NCBI GenBank assembly: GCA_964530005.1
Contig: CAZGZD010000001.1
Span: 1 to 64,000 of the forward strand
Source: CAZGZD01 sp964530005
GTDB lineage: Bacteria > Patescibacteriota > Microgenomatia > UBA1406 > GWC2-37-13
DNA: 64,000 bases
Direction: 5' to 3'
How positions within the stretch are numbered: position 1 is the first letter of the stretch; each line of letters begins with the position of its first letter. Under the pieces are notes generated by a model that saw only the letters and a list, made by a program, of their open reading frames with translations, ran no database searches and was not told where the DNA came from. This document shows, one piece after another, positions 53,180-61,484 of this stretch. The translations under genes were made by a program, and so were the position numbers.

Positions 53180-53533
53180 TTAGTTTATTACTTTTGTGGG
53201 CGCAGCTTCTTCACTTAGCTGATCAATAATCTCTTCTGCATTTTCCTCATCATTTTCAAGATCTGCAGGCTTGAAATGATAGTGGATGACATGCAAAAAT
53301 GGCTTTTTGCCCTTGTCCATATCGTATTTGACACGCTTTAGGCACTTGGAGCAGACTTTGACTCGGAGCTCAACACCTGCTTCCATAATAGTTACTTTAT
53401 GGAGATTGGGCTTGAAGACGCGCTTGGTCTTCTGAGCTCTTTTTTTCCAGCGACCTCCCGCTACTCCTCGATGATGAGTATGTGAAGTACCGTACATCGC
53501 GGTCTTGCCGCAGTGATAACATGCTACTGCCAT
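53180..53533 (-). CDS. rpmB: ribosomal protein bL28
   Basis: A large-subunit ribosomal protein. MAVACYHCGKTAMYG, the KRVFKPNLHKV stretch and VCSKCLKRV match bL28, with two CxxC pairs that can bind zinc (the C+ form). I choose the internal ATG at 53533, where the conserved sequence starts, over one eight codons upstream. An acidic C-terminal extension of about 30 residues (LENDEENAEEIIDQL) is not usual for bL28. Confidence 0.92.
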   Translation of the reverse strand: MAVACYHCGKTAMYGTSHTHHRGVAGGRWKKRAQKTKRVFKPNLHKVTIMEAGVELRVKVCSKCLKRVKYDMDKGKKPFLHVIHYHFKPADLENDEENAEEIIDQLSEEAAPTKVIN

Positions 53534-53671
53534 ATGATTTGATTGAGAATAAACCAAATCAGATTAATAGTTCTGACTCGATTAAGGTATAATAATATCA
53601 GAAGATTGCCTCAAAAACAATTCTAAATAGCTGGATTTAAGAAATTAGATTTACGATTTAAGAAAAAAACT

Positions 53672-53769
53672 CTTTTGTTATTTTTGTTTGTTTTTGCGAC
53701 TTGGGAGGCCCGTCCTGAGCTAAGTCGAAGGATTGGAGGGAACCCACTGGAGTCAAAAATAAACAAAAG
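53672..53769. repeat. 98-bp intergenic element with terminal inverted repeats
   Basis: CTTTTGTTATTTTTG (53672-53686) and CAAAAATAAACAAAAG (53754-53769) are imperfect inverted ends. Between them lies GTCCTGAGC-TAA-GTCGAAGGA (53712-53732), a word combination I know from dispersed hairpin repeats of many environmental genomes. The left part (TCTTTTG and TTGCGACTTG) recurs in the gap at 52370-52403. It looks like a small non-autonomous repeat. Confidence 0.5.
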
Positions 53770-53803
53770 TAAAATCAGTATTTAAATACTATCTAAAATA
53801 AAT

Positions 53804-54451
53804 ATGCTTATTTTCCTCATCCTTCTCATCTTTTCAGTTATATTGCATGAGATTGCTCACGGATTCGTGGCAGACCGCATGGGCGACCCGACAGCTCGCT
53901 TAGCCGGCCGCCTCACACTCAACCCAATCCCCCACATCGATCCCATAGGTACTATCCTCCTTCCCCTTTTCCTCATTCTCACTAATGCTGGAATCCTTTT
54001 TGGCTGGGCAAAACCTGTGCCATTTGACCCTTTCAATCTGAAAAATCCCCGCCGCGACGCAGCGATCATATCACTTGCCGGACCTGCAACAAATCTAATA
54101 ATTGCTATTATATCCTCGCTAATCATAAGGCTTATTCTGGGTACTCACGCGTCCGGAATCTCATTTTTAGTACCTATTTTGGCTGGACTACTTCAGATCA
54201 ATATCGTACTCGGCATCTTCAACCTCCTCCCAGTATCCCCACTAGATGGATTCAAAGTCGTAGGTGGCCTCTTATCTGATGAACAGGCTCGCAACTGGTA
54301 TGGGCTCGAGCGATACGGGATGATATTTTTGCTTGCGCTTATCTTCCCACTCCTGCCCGGTGGTGGCAGTATGCTGAGTGCGATCTTGGGACCAGCTGTA
54401 AACTTCATCTCTGGCCTTCTTCTCCCCAGCGGAATGATTGGTACAATCTAA
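53804..54451 (+). CDS. M50 family site-2-type zinc metalloprotease
   Basis: A 215-residue intramembrane protease. The zinc motif HEIAHG (residues 15-20) is in the first helix and the third ligand lies in FNLLPVSPLDGFKV. About five to six transmembrane helices are present and there is no PDZ or CBS domain, as in the short prokaryotic S2P group (YwhC-like). It would cleave membrane-bound regulators or leftover signal peptides. TAAAAT precedes the ATG by 4 bases. Confidence 0.88.
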   Translation: MLIFLILLIFSVILHEIAHGFVADRMGDPTARLAGRLTLNPIPHIDPIGTILLPLFLILTNAGILFGWAKPVPFDPFNLKNPRRDAAIISLAGPATNLIIAIISSLIIRLILGTHASGISFLVPILAGLLQINIVLGIFNLLPVSPLDGFKVVGGLLSDEQARNWYGLERYGMIFLLALIFPLLPGGGSMLSAILGPAVNFISGLLLPSGMIGTI

Positions 54452-54460
54452 TTGCTTCGC

Positions 54461-55306
54461 TTATGGAGTAGGTGTCGGACTTGCAGTTGCCTGCTGCCCG
54501 ACTACTATCTTCAATCTACTGCTTAGATTCGACACCACGCCACAATTGACTGTGGCGACACGAATATTGTACTTCCTGCCTCGCTTGAAGTTGTAGCTCA
54601 CTGTATTCGTACGCCCCTTTGATTCAGGCACACGACAGGCATCACCGGTATTTAGCTGATTGCAATTTTTAAATGGATTGGAGACATCATCAATCACCGC
54701 CACACCTCCCTTTTGTCCAGCGGCAACTCGCCACTTTATGGAATGTGTACCAGGCGTCATATTGATCGTGCCTGATGAATTCGGACCTGCTGGGCTTGTA
54801 ATTACCGGGGCTGTGCGAATAGGAGTGCAGTGGCCGGTAGGCCGTGGGATGGTGGTTGATGGGCCGACAGCATCGCCTCCAATGGGCAAATTAGTATTGG
54901 TTCTAGTAGGTGCAACCTGCGCATTTGTGGGGAAAAAACTTTGTGTAGGGCGAGGACGAGATATATCTACCAAATTAGTGTTGGCCCCAGATGAACAAAT
55001 ACGATTCACCTGATTTTTCAACTGCTCACAATATCCCTCAACGTTTATGTGAGCTATATTGGCGCCATACCCTATACAGTCGTCATAAGCCCTTGCGGCC
55101 TGCTCAGCACATGTGCCTGTCGCCTCTGACTTAAATATCTGAGCTTTTTGTACTGCGATTACTGCTACTACGACGAGTATTGTAAGTATTGCGATAAATC
55201 CAAGACTTATTTGTCGCCGAGCTGAATAAGCAGTAGATGCTTGGCTCGTCTTTCTGGCCTTTCTATACCCTCTTGCCTTTTTTAAGCTTTTTTTTATACT
55301 TGCCAT
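54461..55306 (-). CDS. anchored surface protein with IDD/CN-LN-GD domain
   Basis: A 281-residue protein: a basic cytoplasmic start, a transmembrane helix (SLGFIAILTILVVVAVIA) ending VQKAQIFKSEATG, a Cys-containing segment (CAEQAARAYDDC), a Pro/Thr-rich linker and a C-terminal domain with VIDDVSNPFKNCNQLNTG and CRVPESKG, homologous to the 50702 protein. KSEA could be a signal-peptidase site. It is the last gene of the operon that starts with the dockerin protein. Confidence 0.65.
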   Translation of the reverse strand: MASIKKSLKKARGYRKARKTSQASTAYSARRQISLGFIAILTILVVVAVIAVQKAQIFKSEATGTCAEQAARAYDDCIGYGANIAHINVEGYCEQLKNQVNRICSSGANTNLVDISRPRPTQSFFPTNAQVAPTRTNTNLPIGGDAVGPSTTIPRPTGHCTPIRTAPVITSPAGPNSSGTINMTPGTHSIKWRVAAGQKGGVAVIDDVSNPFKNCNQLNTGDACRVPESKGRTNTVSYNFKRGRKYNIRVATVNCGVVSNLSSRLKIVVGQQATASPTPTP

Positions 55307-55338
55307 TTAATAAAAAAATTGAATATAGAATCTATTCC

Positions 55339-55941
55339 TTACGGAGTCGGGGTTACTTTATGCAAGCAGCGGCTGTAATCGGCTGTGGTACAACCTTTGC
55401 CAATAAGTGGCTTGATCGCTGTACAGTCGCTCTCCGTACATACGGCTGGCTTCTCGCGAGTCACAGTCGATGTGGGGCTTGGCGAAGCAGAAGCTGAAGC
55501 TGGTGTGGCTGATGGAATCGGGAGAGTAGGATTGGTTGATGTGGGCGAATCCACGCTTGTACTCTTTGTCGTAAACTGCCAGGGCACTCCGCCATTGTCA
55601 TACTTGGTGTCTCCGATATACAGGTTGAAGTAGTAGGTCGTAGCCGATGACAAGAGAGTAAGGCTCACTGTGTGATCGCGCGTTGCTGACACCTCGGGCA
55701 CTGTAAGACCAGTTGAAGTAGGAGACGTGCCATACTCGATCCTGCCTTGAGAAGCTTCTTCTGTCGTCCACTTTATTGTCGCTGAATTCTGAGTCGTATC
55801 AGTCACGGTCACATCTGATGGATTAGTCGAAGCATGAGTAAGGTACTTTTGCACCAGCCCGAATCCAACAATGAGTACAAGGACTGACAATATGATCCCG
55901 ACGACGATGGAGACTACTTTGAGGCTTTTTTGTTTGTCCAT
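55339..55941 (-). CDS. anchored FN3-like surface protein
   Basis: A 200-residue protein with an N-terminal membrane helix ending LVQKYLTHAST, then a fibronectin III-like domain (PSDVTVTDTTQNSATIKWTT at its start; YYFNLYIGDTKYDNGG later), a long Ser/Thr/Pro linker and a short end with four cysteines (CTESDCTAIKPLIGKGC). FN3 domains act as spacers or adhesion modules. It lies 16 bases from the cohesin gene. Confidence 0.7.
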   Translation of the reverse strand: MDKQKSLKVVSIVVGIILSVLVLIVGFGLVQKYLTHASTNPSDVTVTDTTQNSATIKWTTEEASQGRIEYGTSPTSTGLTVPEVSATRDHTVSLTLLSSATTYYFNLYIGDTKYDNGGVPWQFTTKSTSVDSPTSTNPTLPIPSATPASASASPSPTSTVTREKPAVCTESDCTAIKPLIGKGCTTADYSRCLHKVTPTP

Positions 55942-55957
55942 ATATGTGATGGTTACT

Positions 55958-56710
55958 TTACAATACGAATAATTTTAATGCAACTCCGATTCCAATGAAT
56001 AATATTCCTGGCAGAGCAAACTTGGCTATATTATCAAGCGCCCCAGTACGAGGAAGTGCTGAGACTGTAGATTCTGGTCCACCAAGACCGCCCGATGCTG
56101 TACTATCTGTGATTCCATCCCCATTTGCATCAGTGTCTGTGGTGTCTGGAATTCCATCTCCATCGGTATCTGTCGTGTCGTCGTCTGTCGCGGCACCAAT
56201 CGTGACACTGGCTGTGCCATTCTGGCCGCAGCTTATGATGTTGGTGGCATCGATATCATCTTTCTCGATTGTAGATGTATCTGACGAATTGCTTGAGTCA
56301 CAGATAAATTCAAGCTTGGATGTGCCTTCTTTGACCCCTTTAAAGGTGATTGTAGCGACTGTGCCTTTTCCTGACTTGGCTGCTTCAGGGTCGTTGTTGA
56401 ATCCAAAAAAGCTCACCCGACCAGACGTATCCTCATCGTCTGTGCTATCAGCGAAAAACGTACCATTCGCCGCGGATACGGGCTCAATAACCTCGCTATC
56501 GTAGCTTACGATCACAGTCGAGCTTGGCGATTTCTCGCTTCCTGTGTCAATCGTCACCTTTACGCTAAATGTCCCATCTACATTGGCGGTGACAGAGGTG
56601 GGATCAAAGTCTAAAAAAGCAGCATGCGCAGACTGCGCCAAAGCCCCAAATGCAAAAATAGCAAAGAAGATGAATAGTACGTGTATGTATACTTTCTGCA
56701 TTGCTCTCAT
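55958..56710 (-). CDS. cohesin-domain surface protein with Ca-binding repeats and LPXTG-like tail
   Basis: A 250-residue exported protein. After a signal peptide (ending AHAAF) a cohesin-type domain spans residues about 35-170 (VTANVDGTFSVKVTIDTGS, VIVSYDSEVIEPVSA, GKGTVATITFKGV). Two thrombospondin type 3-like calcium repeats follow (DTDGDGIPDTTDTDANGDG). The end is SALPRTGALDN plus a hydrophobic helix, as in sortase substrates. It can act as wall-bound receptor for the dockerin protein of the same operon. Confidence 0.78.
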   Translation of the reverse strand: MRAMQKVYIHVLFIFFAIFAFGALAQSAHAAFLDFDPTSVTANVDGTFSVKVTIDTGSEKSPSSTVIVSYDSEVIEPVSAANGTFFADSTDDEDTSGRVSFFGFNNDPEAAKSGKGTVATITFKGVKEGTSKLEFICDSSNSSDTSTIEKDDIDATNIISCGQNGTASVTIGAATDDDTTDTDGDGIPDTTDTDANGDGITDSTASGGLGGPESTVSALPRTGALDNIAKFALPGILFIGIGVALKLFVL

Positions 56711-56723
56711 TCTCTATTATTTA

Positions 56724-57362
56724 TCAATAAATTTCAACTTCAATACTTGCAGATTTAGGTCGGACTACTGATTTATTGATATCTATCAACTTGGTTGTCT
56801 CGAGCCCCTGCTTGGGTAAGATACGCACCTTATATTTACCTTTTTTACGGGCTGCAAATGTAATGGCAAAGAGCTGATCTCCACCAAATATAGATTGTGT
56901 CTTGCTACTAATTTCTTTATAGCCTGTCACCGTGGCATATCCCTTTGCATCACGAGGCAGAATTCTAAAATCCGCAATTGACGATGTCGCACCCACATAG
57001 GATAGCCCAGTCCCATCATAGCCAAATAGCACATCATACGCCACGATATCAAACTCAGCCGAATTCACACTCACCAAAAAGCTCACCTGGCGACCTACTG
57101 GGACCCGACTTGCACCACTTCCAAATACGATAGTAAATGCGCCTTTGTCGATCTTTTTAATAGCTGCCGCGACTTTTTTAAGAGGTGGAGGGGTCGAGGC
57201 TGTATCAGTCGGTACTGGTTTGTATGCAGATTTCTCCGTGGCGAGCTTAGCGCGATATACATATACCCCAAATCCCAGTATCACGATAAGCACAGATATG
57301 AAGGCGTAGAGCCCTATACGGCTACCTGTCTGTCGCGATATGTGTGTGTCTGAATTATTCAT
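56724..57362 (-). CDS. membrane-anchored cohesin-like protein
   Basis: A 212-residue protein with one N-terminal transmembrane helix (LYAFISVLIVILGFGVYVY) and an extracytoplasmic cohesin-like beta domain: VPVGRQVSFLVSVNSAEFDI, AYDVLFGYDGTGLSYVGA and LFAITFAARKKGKYKV follow the cohesin pattern of strand, turn and late hydrophobic strand. It is 13 bases from the next cohesin gene. Cohesin assignment is by pattern and weaker than for its neighbour. Confidence 0.65.
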   Translation of the reverse strand: MNNSDTHISRQTGSRIGLYAFISVLIVILGFGVYVYRAKLATEKSAYKPVPTDTASTPPPLKKVAAAIKKIDKGAFTIVFGSGASRVPVGRQVSFLVSVNSAEFDIVAYDVLFGYDGTGLSYVGATSSIADFRILPRDAKGYATVTGYKEISSKTQSIFGGDQLFAITFAARKKGKYKVRILPKQGLETTKLIDINKSVVRPKSASIEVEIY

Positions 57363-57378
57363 ATTGAAATTTGAATTA

Positions 57379-59397
57379 TCACTCTTCTTCTAATTGTACT
57401 CCAGTGTAATTCTCATCCGCACGATACCTCTCAAGCCCTTGTATGACGAGGGAGAAATCCGCTGTATTCACCACTCCATCGAGGTTCAGATCAGCTACTT
57501 CAAGAGCATCAGACTCAGTCGAGCCAAGCGACTGGCGGACATTGGCCAGATCAAGCGAGTCTATCACGCCATCCTGGTCAGGTAGATCACCAGCGAACTG
57601 AGTAATTCCGTCAAAATCAAGTATATTTGCACCTCGCCCAAGCGTGATCCCACCAATTTGATGATCATCTTCGTCACGCTCACATATATAGAGATCATTT
57701 GTCGACGAACCCAGCGAATCAGCAGGCTGAGCATCACAGATAAGCCGCTGCACGTGTTGTGGGCCTTTGATCGCGACTAAGTAGCCGCTACCTGATGCGA
57801 CGCCTGCGAAGCGGGCTTCTCCCTCCCACCGCAGTGCATTCACTATACGAAAATCGACAGTCTTTGGCTCAAATACAGTATTTGATGGCGTATGAACAAG
57901 GGTGACTCGTGTCTTCTCGCTTAAGAACTTTTTGGAAGATGTGGAATTGAGACCTTGGAACCTGAGGCTGATCTTGAGCGATGCTTCAATTGATGCGATG
58001 GGCTCTTCTGTGGGCTCTTCTGTAGGAGTACCTACTGCCGCGCACTTATTATCAATACACACCTTGGAACAGCACTGAGAGCCTGGATTTGACCCGCCAT
58101 GCAGTCCACATTGTGTACCTTCTGCTTTACAGGCTCCACCAGTCGGCGTACCGCCTTTGTTCACGTCGCCTTTTATGGTGGCGGTCTTCGCATTCCCTTC
58201 CTTGCCACAGATATAGGCCTGTACTTTGATATTGTATGTCTTTTTATCTTTTACAGTAAGGGGCATTGATGTACCGGTGACATCGCGGGCTGTGCTATTT
58301 ACTGTCACCTTGTACTTGGTCACCTTAGATACAGCGCTCCATCTGAGCGTCTTCTCGCCTGGCTTGACAGTGCCTGATGGAGTGATTGAGCTTGGCTTCT
58401 GAGATACTGAGCAGTTGGCTGAAGATTTACCAGCAGGTGATCCACTGGATCCGCCACCGTTATTCGCAGTCACACCAGTCCCCATCTGATTGTTGCCACC
58501 AAGCCCACCATCGTCAAATTGTGAAGGTGTGCTCGGGTCTGTACTTGCACCCCCACCTCCAGAACTCTTGCCTTTTGGAAAACCAGCAGCTACAGCTGCT
58601 TTACTGCAGCACTTCTTGCCATTCTTGCATGTTTTGGTTGAATTTCTTTGACCTGGATCACTTGCAGGTCCACATCTTTGCTCGGCAGGATTATAGCACT
58701 TTCCACCAGCTGGAGTGCATGTGTCAGTTCCACCTCCACCACTACTTACGCAGTGACCGAGACTGGTATTACTAAAGCCACTACAACTTTGCCCTTGTGG
58801 GCAATCAGCTGACCTTCTACATTCAGCTCCCCCGCTCGGTCCGTTACTACTTGATCCACTTCCACTTGATTTTCGCACTACTTGAGCATGACCACTACCT
58901 GATCCATGCAAATAACAGCATTTTGAGGGTTCATTAGAGCTAGTTCTAGGACACCCCGCAGGGCCACTTGACAAAATTCTCCCAGGAGAAACACATCTAT
59001 ATGTATCTGGGTTAAAGCAGTTTCCTCTGAGTTCTTTATAGCAAGTGGAATTATGTGCGAGTGAAGTATAAGTCGGAGGGTTATTATTAGAACTACTACC
59101 TCCTCCGCCACCGCCTCCTCCGCCACTTGTAAGGCAGTCTGCAATACACCCTGCGACAGTACATGACGTCAGTGGAAGACCACACCTGGCGCAAAGCGCA
59201 GCACAAGCCGCTCTAGATGGAGCGCTTGCCTCAGACTTATATACCTGCCTCTGTTGAGTTGCAAAAATACCAATCCCTGTAAGCAGAATGAATAAAACTA
59301 CAAAAAGCCCTTTGACACGATTATCAGATGCGAGACGGCGGAGAATAGACTGCCTCTTGGGTTTGGATTTGGCCTTATGCTTATGTGGATGTGCCAT
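57379..59397 (-). CDS. Cys-rich dockerin-bearing surface protein
   Basis: A 672-residue protein: basic N-terminus, transmembrane helix (GLFVVLFILLTGIGIFA) ending TQQRQVYKSEAS, a long region with several Cys-rich knots (such as CRRSADCPQGQSC), an FN3-like domain (LRWSAVSKVTKYKVTV), a 100-residue beta domain and a C-terminal type I dockerin with two calcium loops (DQDGVIDSLDLANVRQ and DLNLDGVVNTADFSLV). It leads the operon whose next genes encode cohesin-like proteins, so partner binding is likely. Promoter TTGACT, 17 bases, TAATCT. Confidence 0.78.
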   Translation of the reverse strand: MAHPHKHKAKSKPKRQSILRRLASDNRVKGLFVVLFILLTGIGIFATQQRQVYKSEASAPSRAACAALCARCGLPLTSCTVAGCIADCLTSGGGGGGGGGSSSNNNPPTYTSLAHNSTCYKELRGNCFNPDTYRCVSPGRILSSGPAGCPRTSSNEPSKCCYLHGSGSGHAQVVRKSSGSGSSSNGPSGGAECRRSADCPQGQSCSGFSNTSLGHCVSSGGGGTDTCTPAGGKCYNPAEQRCGPASDPGQRNSTKTCKNGKKCCSKAAVAAGFPKGKSSGGGGASTDPSTPSQFDDGGLGGNNQMGTGVTANNGGGSSGSPAGKSSANCSVSQKPSSITPSGTVKPGEKTLRWSAVSKVTKYKVTVNSTARDVTGTSMPLTVKDKKTYNIKVQAYICGKEGNAKTATIKGDVNKGGTPTGGACKAEGTQCGLHGGSNPGSQCCSKVCIDNKCAAVGTPTEEPTEEPIASIEASLKISLRFQGLNSTSSKKFLSEKTRVTLVHTPSNTVFEPKTVDFRIVNALRWEGEARFAGVASGSGYLVAIKGPQHVQRLICDAQPADSLGSSTNDLYICERDEDDHQIGGITLGRGANILDFDGITQFAGDLPDQDGVIDSLDLANVRQSLGSTESDALEVADLNLDGVVNTADFSLVIQGLERYRADENYTGVQLEEE

Positions 59398-59420
59398 GGG
59401 ATTATTTTGGATTTACACTC

Positions 59421-59449
59421 AGATTAGCACAGGCTTTTTATACAGTCAA
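59421..59449 (-). promoter_or_regulatory. promoter of the dockerin/cohesin operon
   Basis: On the minus strand TTGACT (59444-59449), a 17-base spacer ending TGC (extended -10) and TAATCT (59421-59426). The ATG is 23 bases downstream. The rest of the gap up to 59610 is AT-rich with imperfect inverted words such as ATCAAAATG. Confidence 0.6.
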
Positions 59450-59617
59450 CTCTAATATATACATATAGTATAAATGTAAAAATTAAAGATCAAAAATCAA
59501 AATGACAGATTAAAAATTAAAATATCAAAGCGTATTTCATTTTTTTATATTGTTATGTTATTTAACATTTTGCAGTTTGCATTTTGATATACCATAAATT
59601 AGCTTGTTGTATTCTGC

Positions 59618-59646
59618 TTGACACATAGAAAGTAGTGGTATATACT
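59618..59646 (+). promoter_or_regulatory. promoter of the HTH gene
   Basis: TTGACA (59618-59623), 17-base spacer, TATACT (59641-59646), ATG 7 bases later. Confidence 0.8.
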
Positions 59647-59653
59647 TCAGACC

Positions 59654-59872
59654 ATGTCGGACTCACTCAAAAGAAGCGCAAAAGTATCACTCTCCGATCT
59701 TCCAGATCTGATGACGATTCGAGAGGTAGCAGATCTCCTGCGTGTATCCCCACTTACCATAAAGCGCTGGGGCAAGCGCGGCAAGCTTCCGGCAATTCGT
59801 ATCAACTCCCGTGGCGACCGTCGCTACAAAAAAGAGGTCGTCGAACGACTCCTAGGTGTAGAGCAAGAATAA
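59654..59872 (+). CDS. excisionase/MerR-type helix-turn-helix protein
   Basis: A 72-residue DNA-binding protein. LMTIREVADLLRVSPLTIKR and WGKRGKLPAIRI form the winged helix-turn-helix of the excisionase (HTH_17) group. Such proteins act as recombination directionality factors or as small regulators. No recombinase is adjacent. It opens the 59.6-64 kb block with a near-consensus promoter. Confidence 0.85.
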   Translation: MSDSLKRSAKVSLSDLPDLMTIREVADLLRVSPLTIKRWGKRGKLPAIRINSRGDRRYKKEVVERLLGVEQE

Positions 59873-59927
59873 AGCCTCCATACTCAATTCTGCTTTAAAT
59901 TAATCCTATAATATGCTATAATTCCGC

Positions 59928-61412
59928 ATGGCAGAAAGAATATTGCGAGAAGTGCGATTTGCAGCTGAGCCTCTCGCCTATCAACAACCTTCCCATGGAT
60001 TCCAGGCTAGACTACTTCTGGGCAAACGCACGCTTGATCCACAGCATCAGGTTGAGGGTGAGATGAAATCTGAGCATTTTGCGACCATTGCGCAGCATGA
60101 TTACTCACCATTTGAGCGCACATCTCAGGCTGAGCGCAGCGAATACTGGAACAGTCAGCGCGTTGAGTCAAATGCGCAGGTTGATGCGTGGACTAGCCAA
60201 CTTGTAAATATTTTTGCGCATCATCAGGATTTTTTCACGACCACTGAGGAAGGCCAACGAAGGACACAGTTTCTTGCACAAATAGGAATTGACGCGGCAA
60301 ACTTCGATTCAGATACTGCACAAAGTATCTACCAAACCTTTTTTGGAGAAGGCGTTGATGATTCTCTCAAACTATATACCAACATAGTGCTCAGTCTTCA
60401 TATAGATGAAGGGTCTGGGATGATAGATCAAGCAAGACTCACAGATAGCCTTCCAGAAATACTGTGGTTTGCTAGTATATTCGGTGAGAACTCATCCCAT
60501 ATAGTGACTCAGCTCATTGAAGCCGAAACAGCGCTTCAGACTGATCGAGATATTTTTATAGAAAGAGGTAACGCTGAAATAAATAATCTCTCAGATTACG
60601 AAACGAGTCTGCTTAATTTTGTTATGCAACATGGGTATCGAGAAGAAGAAGCAAGTCAGGATGATAATCCAAATAGTGTCGCACGTGCAGAAGATTTAGA
60701 GCCACAGGAGGTTGCTGAAAGACTTATAGACTACACAACGGGCAGGCCAACCGGTGAGAAGGTAGATATGTCACAGTCTTTTCCCCAGTTTGTCGAGCTT
60801 ATTGAAGAACTGGCAGAGCACGAACCTTTGGTCCAGGAAAAAGCACTCTTGCTTATTACTGACGATACAGCTGCAATGATAGACCGTATAGCACAAGAGG
60901 CCAATGATCGCGATCGAGAACTCGGATTTGTTATACGAGGAGTACATCTTATGCAGGACCCTGGTGATAAAAGATATCTCATCGGAGGATATGTTGCCCC
61001 TGCTATGGACTTTGCCACAGCCAAACGAGGTACTACTACCACCGATCCTGAATTTGAGCTCGCAAACGCTACTGCTCTCACGCAGAATACGCAACTAACA
61101 GAATACCTTGAGGGCAAAGCTGGAATAGATGTGGGCAAACTTGTCCTTGTCGGACACATACACCAGGAGGGACTGGGCAAGCACTGGCACACAGAACCGT
61201 CTCAGCAAGACTACGAGCAAGTAGAACAGACATTACGCGAGCGTGGTGGGTCATACCCCTGGGCTGTAGTGACCAAAGCGGATGGCCAGCTTGGAATGCG
61301 TGTTTTCTATAGCTATCTGAGAGATGGTGAAGTTCAACATGACGAGATTCCATTCACCACCGAATCGGGTATATATCAGATGCTCCAACAAGGCCAGAGA
61401 GATGCTGCGTAA
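59928..61412 (+). CDS. large protein with C-terminal JAMM/MPN-like domain
   Basis: A 494-residue soluble protein. Residues 1-300 are helical with no family I recognise. The C-terminal 180 residues resemble a JAB1/MPN metalloprotease: ELGFVIRG near 328 (the glutamate), VLVGHIHQEGLG near 408 and HWHTEPSQQDY near 419-429 (His, His, Ser, Asp), then PWAVVTKADGQLG. The spacing between the HxH and SxxD is not the classic one, so activity is uncertain. TATAAT (59917-59922) ends 5 bases before the ATG. Confidence 0.55.
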   Translation: MAERILREVRFAAEPLAYQQPSHGFQARLLLGKRTLDPQHQVEGEMKSEHFATIAQHDYSPFERTSQAERSEYWNSQRVESNAQVDAWTSQLVNIFAHHQDFFTTTEEGQRRTQFLAQIGIDAANFDSDTAQSIYQTFFGEGVDDSLKLYTNIVLSLHIDEGSGMIDQARLTDSLPEILWFASIFGENSSHIVTQLIEAETALQTDRDIFIERGNAEINNLSDYETSLLNFVMQHGYREEEASQDDNPNSVARAEDLEPQEVAERLIDYTTGRPTGEKVDMSQSFPQFVELIEELAEHEPLVQEKALLLITDDTAAMIDRIAQEANDRDRELGFVIRGVHLMQDPGDKRYLIGGYVAPAMDFATAKRGTTTTDPEFELANATALTQNTQLTEYLEGKAGIDVGKLVLVGHIHQEGLGKHWHTEPSQQDYEQVEQTLRERGGSYPWAVVTKADGQLGMRVFYSYLRDGEVQHDEIPFTTESGIYQMLQQGQRDAA

Positions 61413-61484
61413 AAATGACCTTCGTTGACATTACTTCTACTCTCGTGCTATCTTTAGACTAAAGTATAGATTTTTATTGTTAAA

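Noticed and set aside
55995..56504. Antisense frame over the cohesin gene
   Set aside because: Low-complexity shadow of the repeat-rich cohesin/TSP3 gene.
54461..59397. True cellulosome
   Set aside because: No glycoside hydrolase or scaffoldin with repeated cohesins is encoded here.
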